From: an uncultured Acidobacteriota bacterium
GTDB lineage: Bacteria; Acidobacteriota; Terriglobia; Terriglobales; Acidobacteriaceae
Direction of reading: 5' to 3'
Length of the DNA stretch: 11,896 nt
Assembly: GCA_903932385.1 (NCBI GenBank)
Contig: CAIZGA010000526.1
Location: forward strand, 1 to 11,896
The notes below the pieces were generated by a model. The model did not search any database. It was not told where the DNA came from and was given only the letters and a program-made list of their open reading frames with translations. This document shows, piece after piece, positions 6,792-11,896 of the stretch (positions are counted from its first letter, which is position 1; each line of letters starts with the position of its first letter). A program made the translations under genes and the position numbers.

Positions 6792-9525
6792 CGGCAGACT
6801 CGCTCTCTTCCTCATCACTATTGTCGGCGGAGTAGGGGTTTAGTTCGGAAATCCTGCACAGCGTTGCCTGGGCGCAATACTTGCAAGTTTCACTGCCATC
6901 TTTCGGGTCAACGCTCGGTACACCGTTATGAAATTGATTCGCAAGATTTGTGAGAACCACATCCCATGTAGCAACTTGCTGGTTGAGGTCGACAGTTTTA
7001 TTGGATTTATTTTTCAGCGCCAGCGATCCATCACTGTTGTATACGGCATTCTTCAAAATGCCGGTTGAATCCTGAACTCCGTCCAGTTCGCATTCACCTG
7101 GTCGGATACGCGCAAACGCTATAGCCTTCAACGGAGAAGCTTCTATCTGCGAGCGAGAAATAGCATATAGCGGGAGCTGGGGTTCGTTAGGTCGATTGCC
7201 GTCCCAATCTTTAGAAGTATTGTTGCCGGTTTTGTAATCAATCAGAACCTCGCCGCCGTCAACGGAATCAATGCGGTCACAGCGTAGTCGGAATTCCAGC
7301 GGGCCTACACGTGCATCTTCAATCAGTTTCTCTGTTGCAAGAACTTCAAATGGTGGTCGCTCCGCTTCTACTGTTAGCCAGTCCATCAGCAACTGAACCA
7401 GTGATTCAGCCTCTAGCTCTGTGGCTTTGCGTGCCCATACGCTATCCGGGCGTATGGCCTTCACTAATTCTTCAGAGGCAATTGCATGTAGTTTTACGCG
7501 GCGGTCAGTTTCGGTGAGCGATTTTAGTGCAGACTGCGTTGCGCACATACGCCAGAATTTATCCAGTACACGATGAATAATGTTGCCACTGTCGCGCGCG
7601 TCCATGCCAAAGCCAACCGATGCAGGGGCGGTCGACCTAAGTCGATACTCCGCAAATGCGCGAAATGGGCAGAGTGATTGCGACTTCAACACATTCATTC
7701 CGCCATGCAATTTATTTTCTGAGGGAGGCAAACTCCCCAAAGCATCAACAGTTTCAAGCGGTAAAGCATATGCCGTTAGTATTGGTTGCTCATGCTGTCC
7801 ATGAGCTACGTCTGAAAAATTGCCTTCGCTACGTAGTGGAGATACCTGCTGCGCGCCATCCTGATCGGCAGAGTAATGGCTGAAGACGACCTGCGATGCA
7901 CTGGCAAGGATTCGATTCTGCATGGTCAACGTCCGCGTGTATTCCACAGATGCGTCTGCGTAGGGCATATGAAAGTCGCGCTGCAGTTGCCAGGGAAGCA
8001 ACGGATGCGTTTCACCATAGGTCGGCCAATTCACCGAACTGGCACCGGCGAACCAGATAGCGTCGAAATCGCTCCCCGCAGATTCCAAAACGCCGAGAAC
8101 TTGTACCGGTGCGTCGTTGGATTCCGGTGCAAATACAGTTTGCTCAGCCATTAGCTGTAGTGTTTCAATCGCCGCTTTCAATTGAATCGACGCAGGGAGA
8201 AAATCAAAACGGGTGAATTCATCCAATAGTTGCTTCCAACGTTCATGCAACTGATACTCTGCGCTACCCAATTTCGTGTTCACAGTCCAGCCGGCCTGCT
8301 CTAGTGCTTTATGAAATAGAGATGCCCATGTGGTGTGCGATAAACGTTTCGATTTTGTATTGGTTAGAGTGTCGCGCATTGTCTCAAAACCAGCGAACAA
8401 TCCGGAGGCTCCAGCGCGTCTTGCGAGACGAAGTAACTCATCGAATGAAACTTCCGGCAGCAGCGATGCGCTTTGTCGCAATGTATCCAGCTCGAACTCT
8501 AGACGCCGACCTTCTTCTTCCTGTTTATGGTTGAACCAGGGCGAACGCAGTAATTCTGCCGCATCTTCCAGCGGAATGGGCTCAATGCACCAACGCAAGA
8601 TTCCAAGTGCAGCAGCGGTCAGTGGATATCGGCTGAGAGGCGCTCCGAGAGAAAACTCATAGGGAAGTGTGGGTGTGCCAAGCGTTACATCCAATGCTTG
8701 TGGTGCGAGAACCCGCCGAAAGATGCGATCAATCTCAGCGCGTCGCGCATCAACGTTGGGCAGAACGACAGCTATTTGCGATGCGCTGTTGCGCTTGAGT
8801 TGTTCCCGCGCCCACAGTGCGCATGCCTGTATTTCATCTCGCAGCGATGGATAGCTATGCCATTGCGGAGGTTCAGTTGGCTCGATACTCGCGTGGGCTT
8901 CTGTGCAGGTGCTGCCTGTTGAGCGAATAGCTTGCAGCAGTACTTCCTGTGCTGGAGTGAAAAGATCAAAACCAACCAGCAGATATTCACCGTCATGCAA
9001 GGCAAGCAGTTTGCGATGGAGTGCGTCCGCAATAATTTCCTCCAGCGCGGAGGCAGGCAGTAGCTGATTGCGATTGCAACTATTAACAAATGCGCGTCGC
9101 CAGCGACGGAAGGATTCGACGCCCTGATTACCAGTAGATCTATCAAAGGCCGGTACTGCGCGATAGATATCGAGCAGGGAATTGGCGCGGCGGGCTTCTT
9201 CTGCCAGAGCTTGAGGGCTGGCCAGCGTCTCCAGAATGCGTTGCCCGGCCTTGTTCTCTGCTGCAATAATCTCGCGCCAGAGTGTTTGCTCCTGCAGTGG
9301 CGTGAGTAGCAGCCGATTCTCTGCGCCAAGCGACAGCAGATCGTTCCAGCGGTCCAGGCACCAACTGTCCCACGAAAGCACATTAGCCGGAGCCCAAGCT
9401 GCAGCTCCCTGCCGAATGTGCATCATGTCCCACTTCCGCCGGATATGTCGAGCGGCGCGCTGGTTGGCGGTCAGCACGGTTGCGCCAGCGTTTAATGCGT
9501 CGAGGATGTGCGATGGCTGTGGCAT
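6784..9525 (-). CDS. addB: AddB-like PD-(D/E)XK nuclease, probable DNA repair protein
   Basis: Probable partner of the AddA-like helicase, 913 residues. It resembles the AddB-related 'probable DNA repair protein' group of about 900 residues. The N-terminus has GATVLTANQRAARHIRRKW (about 14-32) where a helicase would carry Walker A; there is no GxGKT/S, so it probably does not hydrolyse ATP. The middle is a degenerate helicase-like fold. The C-terminal nuclease is well formed: GNIIHRVLDKFW with His651, CDRID near 749-753, VLIDYKT with Asp763 and Lys765, and QLPLY at 783-787. Cys619 lies before the nuclease core, and Cys881, Cys884 and Cys890 (CX2CX5C) lie after it. This is the one-plus-three arrangement that holds a [4Fe-4S] cluster in AddB and Cas4 nucleases. 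The tail is very acidic. The ATG at 9525 has no clear Shine-Dalgarno. It is the first gene of the operon; its stop overlaps the addA-like start. Confidence 0.88.
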   Translation of the reverse strand: MPQPSHILDALNAGATVLTANQRAARHIRRKWDMMHIRQGAAAWAPANVLSWDSWCLDRWNDLLSLGAENRLLLTPLQEQTLWREIIAAENKAGQRILETLASPQALAEEARRANSLLDIYRAVPAFDRSTGNQGVESFRRWRRAFVNSCNRNQLLPASALEEIIADALHRKLLALHDGEYLLVGFDLFTPAQEVLLQAIRSTGSTCTEAHASIEPTEPPQWHSYPSLRDEIQACALWAREQLKRNSASQIAVVLPNVDARRAEIDRIFRRVLAPQALDVTLGTPTLPYEFSLGAPLSRYPLTAAALGILRWCIEPIPLEDAAELLRSPWFNHKQEEEGRRLEFELDTLRQSASLLPEVSFDELLRLARRAGASGLFAGFETMRDTLTNTKSKRLSHTTWASLFHKALEQAGWTVNTKLGSAEYQLHERWKQLLDEFTRFDFLPASIQLKAAIETLQLMAEQTVFAPESNDAPVQVLGVLESAGSDFDAIWFAGASSVNWPTYGETHPLLPWQLQRDFHMPYADASVEYTRTLTMQNRILASASQVVFSHYSADQDGAQQVSPLRSEGNFSDVAHGQHEQPILTAYALPLETVDALGSLPPSENKLHGGMNVLKSQSLCPFRAFAEYRLRSTAPASVGFGMDARDSGNIIHRVLDKFWRMCATQSALKSLTETDRRVKLHAIASEELVKAIRPDSVWARKATELEAESLVQLLMDWLTVEAERPPFEVLATEKLIEDARVGPLEFRLRCDRIDSVDGGEVLIDYKTGNNTSKDWDGNRPNEPQLPLYAISRSQIEASPLKAIAFARIRPGECELDGVQDSTGILKNAVYNSDGSLALKNKSNKTVDLNQQVATWDVVLTNLANQFHNGVPSVDPKDGSETCKYCAQATLCRISELNPYSADNSDEEESESADE

Positions 9526-9590
9526 GGCAATCTACGTAGTGGCTACATTATCGCTGAAATTGCAAAGCTGCTGTTGTAAACTGTGCGCAG
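9526..9590. promoter_or_regulatory. Divergent intergenic region with a possible promoter
   Basis: These 65 bases separate the AddB-like gene (- strand) from the Cys/His-rich protein gene (+ strand) and must hold start signals for both, unless transcription begins inside the genes. On the + strand, CTGAAA (9554-9559) and TAAACT (9577-9582) with a 17-base spacer each match the sigma-70 consensus at four of six positions. Transcription would then start almost at ATG 9591, giving a leaderless or nearly leaderless message. This is a weak match and only a suggestion. No - strand promoter could be picked with confidence. Confidence 0.3.
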
Positions 9591-10019
9591 ATGCAAACTG
9601 CTGCCAATACGAGAAAGATCTTGTGTCGCGAACTGTTCGTGCGCGTACTTGCTTCTGTATTGTTGCTATTTGTCGCGGGTGCAATACCGATCTCCGCTGT
9701 TGCCCAGGCAAATGCAGATTCCAACATGGCGTCTACATGCTGCTGTTGCAGTGGTGCTCACGGCCATGCAGCTACATGCAGTATGCGAGCCCATCATCTG
9801 ACTGCGGCTGTGCTGGGCAACCACCCATTATTTACCGCGCCGGGATGCCAGTGCGCACATAACACCGCCAGTGTTTCCACTGCGGTTGCGCTTGCAGGTC
9901 CCATGCCTGCATTGCAGGCCCCCCCACAAATCTTGATTTCGAAATCTCTGCGGCAGAACACTGTCGGCCTCTCAGATGATTTTTCGCAAGGCAATCCTCG
10001 CGCTCCTCCTATCAGCTAA
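9591..10019 (+). CDS. Exported Cys/His-rich small protein, function unknown
   Basis: I do not recognise a named family. The 142-residue product begins with a good signal peptide: a basic n-region (MQTAANTRKILCRELFVR), a hydrophobic core at about 19-35, and a likely cleavage after AQA at residue 40. The mature part begins with a cluster of metal-ligand residues: Cys50-53 in a row, His57, His59, Cys63, Met65, His68, His69, His78, Cys86, Cys88 and His90. That is seven Cys and six His in 41 residues. The remainder is low in charge and rich in Ala and Pro, ending NPRAPPIS. Binding of a soft or transition metal (copper, zinc) in the periplasm is a reasonable inference; disulfides are an alternative. 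The TonB-dependent receptor gene follows after 125 bases in the same direction. No Shine-Dalgarno is evident before the ATG. Reality of the gene is supported by the signal peptide and the clustered ligands, not by homology. Confidence 0.68.
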   Translation: MQTAANTRKILCRELFVRVLASVLLLFVAGAIPISAVAQANADSNMASTCCCCSGAHGHAATCSMRAHHLTAAVLGNHPLFTAPGCQCAHNTASVSTAVALAGPMPALQAPPQILISKSLRQNTVGLSDDFSQGNPRAPPIS

Positions 10020-10144
10020 TTCCTAATTGCTATTACAAGATTCGAATTATTCACGTGCGCAGCCATGTGCAGAGAATTGCATTGGCTGCCTAAGTGGACT
10101 GTTCGAGATGATCCTTTTTGAAACCATACGATACGGAGCAGAAG
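10020..10144 (+). other. Intergenic leader of the TonB receptor gene
   Basis: These 125 bases lie between the Cys/His-rich protein and the receptor. I see no convincing terminator: only a short AATTC/GAATT inverted repeat (10018-10022 and 10044-10048), without a GC-rich stem or T-tract. I also see no confident promoter. The two genes may be cotranscribed, but the gap is large enough for separate control. A 66-codon open frame crosses this region and runs into the receptor gene; its composition does not suggest a real protein. Confidence 0.35.
10135..10138 (+). promoter_or_regulatory. Ribosome binding site of the TonB receptor gene
   Basis: GGAG lies 6 bases before ATG 10145. It supports this start, which also places a signal peptide exactly at the N-terminus. 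Confidence 0.6.
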
Positions 10145-11896
10145 ATGAATTTCAGAAAAATTACATGGACGTTTTTGTGCCTATTTCTCAGCGCAAATGT
10201 ATACGCGAGTGTACTGGCGAATGTTGAAGGAGTAGTGCATGACCCACAACACAGACCTGTAGCCGGAGCCAGGGTCGCGCTGAAGAGCACGAACTCGGAT
10301 TACAGCGTCTCCGGAATTACTAATTCTTCGGGGGTGTTCCACTTCAATGCAGTTGCACTCGGCGACTATAAGCTGCATGTGGAAGATAGTGGCTTTGCAC
10401 CTGTAGATGAAGACATCACCGTTCTTGCAGAAACTTCTCAGGTCTTGCACGTCATGCTCGAAGTCGCATCGGTGAAGCAGACCGTGGAAGTGCAATCCAG
10501 CGCGACCAGCATGGACACCGTAACGCCAACATCACTGATCGATCGCAGCGAAATCGCAAAGACGCCAGGTGCGTCGCGCACCTATGGCATGCAAATGATT
10601 ACGGACTATGTCCCTGGTGCATATATGACGCATGACATGCTACACATGCGTGGAGGTCACCAGTTGGATTGGCTGCTGGATGGCGTTGCCATACCGAACA
10701 CGAAAATTGCGGCCAACCTCGCCCCACAAATTGCTCCATCCGACATCGACTACATCGAAGCGGAGCGTGGCAGTTACTCGGCAGGCGTGGGCGACCGCAC
10801 CTATGGCGTCTTCAACGTGTTGCCTCGCAGTGGATTTGAACGTGACCATGAAGCCGAACTTTCAATAGGCGCAGGAAACTTTCTGCAATCCAATGTGAAG
10901 CTGAGTTTCGGTGACCACAGCCAGAAGTCCGCCTACTACGCCAGCGTAAACGGCGACCGCAGCGATTATGTGCTGGCACCACCAATTGAAGCCACGCACC
11001 ACGATGCAGGCAACGGGTATGGAGGGTTGTTTTCTTACATACACAACCAGACGGCGAAGGATCAGTTCCGCTGGCTCTCGCAGGCGCGACAGGATTTCTT
11101 TCAGATTCCTTACGATCCGAACATCAACGATTACGAAAATCAGTTGTACGATTCGAGTGCGCTGAGAGATGCTCAACGTGAGACTGATGCGCTGTCAGTA
11201 TTCACGTGGGTGCATACCGCGAGCGCAAAGACAGAGTTTCAACTTTCTCCGTTTTACCATTACAACCAGTCAGACTATAGACCCGGCGCGTATGACACAT
11301 CAGCTGCTGCGCTGGCCACGGGCGATACCGTTTCCACGAAGGTGAACGGAGGCTCCAATTACGCAGGCGCACAGATTAACGCATCCACAGTATTTGCGCA
11401 CAATCATCTCGATACTGGATTGTATGGATGGGGCGAACATGATTCGTATTTATTCGGAGTGAATGATCCAAACAATCCGCCGCCGTTTTCTGAATCCGAC
11501 AATACAAGCGGCGGCCTATTCGAGGCGTTTATTTCTGACGCCTACAAGCCGACGCAGTGGGTCACGATCACTGCAGGTATTCGCGAGACTCATTTTCAAT
11601 CAAGCTTCAATGAAGACAAGACCAGCCCGCGGCTTGGTCTGGCAGTACTGGTGCCAAAACTCAACTGGGTCTTTCGTGGATTCTATGGCCGCTTCTATCA
11701 GCCACCGCCGTTGATTACCGCTTCCGGCCCCATTCAGGCCTATGCCACCAACAATAACGTCAGCCTGATTCCATTGCATGGCGAGTGGGATGAGGAGCAC
11801 CAGTTCGGCGTGCAGATGCCGTATCGCGGCTGGCTTCTGGACGTGGACACATTTAAAACGCGCGCCAATAACTTTCTTGATCACTCAAACATCGGC
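10145..11896 (+). CDS. TonB-dependent outer-membrane receptor (3' partial)
   Basis: The frame is open from ATG 10145 to the final base: 584 residues with no stop, so the C-terminal barrel is cut off. Order of parts: signal peptide (MNFRKITWTFLCLFLSANVYA, cleavage near 21-25); a carboxypeptidase-regulatory-like beta-sandwich at about 26-105 (VEGVVHDPQHRPVAGARV, then TNSSGVFHF, then LGDYKLHVEDSGF); a plug domain at about 115-235, including MRGGHQLDWLLDGVAIPNT; then alternating aromatic/polar strands of the beta-barrel (for example GLFEAFISDAYKPTQWVTIT and WVFRGFYGRFYQPPP). Such receptors import bulky or scarce ligands across the outer membrane using TonB-ExbBD energy. The ligand is unknown. The plug contains a Met/His-dense stretch, residues 161-172 (MTHDMLHMRGGH), which together with the preceding Cys/His-rich exported protein hints at a metal or metal complex. 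That is inference only. The N-terminal domain is the kind common in Acidobacteriota and Bacteroidota. Confidence 0.9.
   Translation, partial: MNFRKITWTFLCLFLSANVYASVLANVEGVVHDPQHRPVAGARVALKSTNSDYSVSGITNSSGVFHFNAVALGDYKLHVEDSGFAPVDEDITVLAETSQVLHVMLEVASVKQTVEVQSSATSMDTVTPTSLIDRSEIAKTPGASRTYGMQMITDYVPGAYMTHDMLHMRGGHQLDWLLDGVAIPNTKIAANLAPQIAPSDIDYIEAERGSYSAGVGDRTYGVFNVLPRSGFERDHEAELSIGAGNFLQSNVKLSFGDHSQKSAYYASVNGDRSDYVLAPPIEATHHDAGNGYGGLFSYIHNQTAKDQFRWLSQARQDFFQIPYDPNINDYENQLYDSSALRDAQRETDALSVFTWVHTASAKTEFQLSPFYHYNQSDYRPGAYDTSAAALATGDTVSTKVNGGSNYAGAQINASTVFAHNHLDTGLYGWGEHDSYLFGVNDPNNPPPFSESDNTSGGLFEAFISDAYKPTQWVTITAGIRETHFQSSFNEDKTSPRLGLAVLVPKLNWVFRGFYGRFYQPPPLITASGPIQAYATNNNVSLIPLHGEWDEEHQFGVQMPYRGWLLDVDTFKTRANNFLDHSNIG

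Noticed and set aside
3282..9525. Horizontal transfer of the addAB-like operon suggested by base composition
   Set aside because: Some 60-base samples in it are near 45% GC while parts of pst reach about 65%. Other samples of pst are also near 45% and parts of addA exceed 50%, so the contrast is not consistent enough to claim.
9236..9862. A 208-codon open frame on the + strand overlapping the AddB-like gene and the Cys/His-rich gene
   Set aside because: It lies mostly antisense to the AddB-like coding region. Its Cys and Ser/Arg richness is what antisense translation gives, and it has no recognisable domain.
10018..10048. Terminator hairpin after the Cys/His-rich gene
   Set aside because: Only a 5-base AATTC/GAATT pairing with a long loop and no T-tract; too weak.
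10027..10227. A 66-codon open frame between the Cys/His-rich gene and the receptor
   Set aside because: It overlaps the receptor's signal-peptide coding region in another frame, has no ribosome site and shows no protein-like features. The receptor start at 10145 is much better supported.

Overview
The window looks like chromosomal DNA from a Gram-negative, didermic bacterium. The best guess is Acidobacteriota (class Terriglobia). This rests on the TonB-dependent receptor carrying an N-terminal carboxypeptidase-regulatory-like domain, a type greatly expanded in that phylum, and on the general style of the proteins. No 16S or other taxonomic marker is present, so the assignment is an inference.

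Left part, + strand (1-3272): the distal half of a phosphate-specific transport operon, pstC (5' end outside the window), pstA, pstB and phoU. The genes are tightly packed: a 30-base gap between pstC and pstA, a 1-base stop/start overlap between pstA and pstB, and a 4-base ATGA overlap between pstB and phoU. PstC and PstA form the inner-membrane channel, PstB energises it, and PhoU links transport to phosphate signalling. pstS, the phosphate-binding protein gene, is not visible and may lie upstream.

Middle part, - strand (3282-9525): a two-gene AddAB-type helicase-nuclease operon for double-strand-break end processing. The first gene (6784-9525) encodes an AddB-like protein with no recognisable Walker A, a C-terminal PD-(D/E)XK nuclease and four cysteines placed as in iron-sulfur nucleases. 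The second gene (ending at 3282) encodes an AddA-like UvrD-family helicase with a C-terminal nuclease. The two reading frames overlap. The AddA gene converges on phoU with only 9 bases between the stop codons.

Right part, + strand (9591-11896): divergent from the addAB operon across 65 bases. It holds a small exported Cys/His-rich protein of unknown function (142 aa), then a TonB-dependent outer-membrane receptor that runs off the end of the window. The receptor reading frame is open from 10145 to the last base, 584 codons. The pair could be a metal-related surface module. That is the least ordinary part of the window, but it is inference from residue content and adjacency. I found no RNA genes, insertion sequences, CRISPR arrays or prophage genes.
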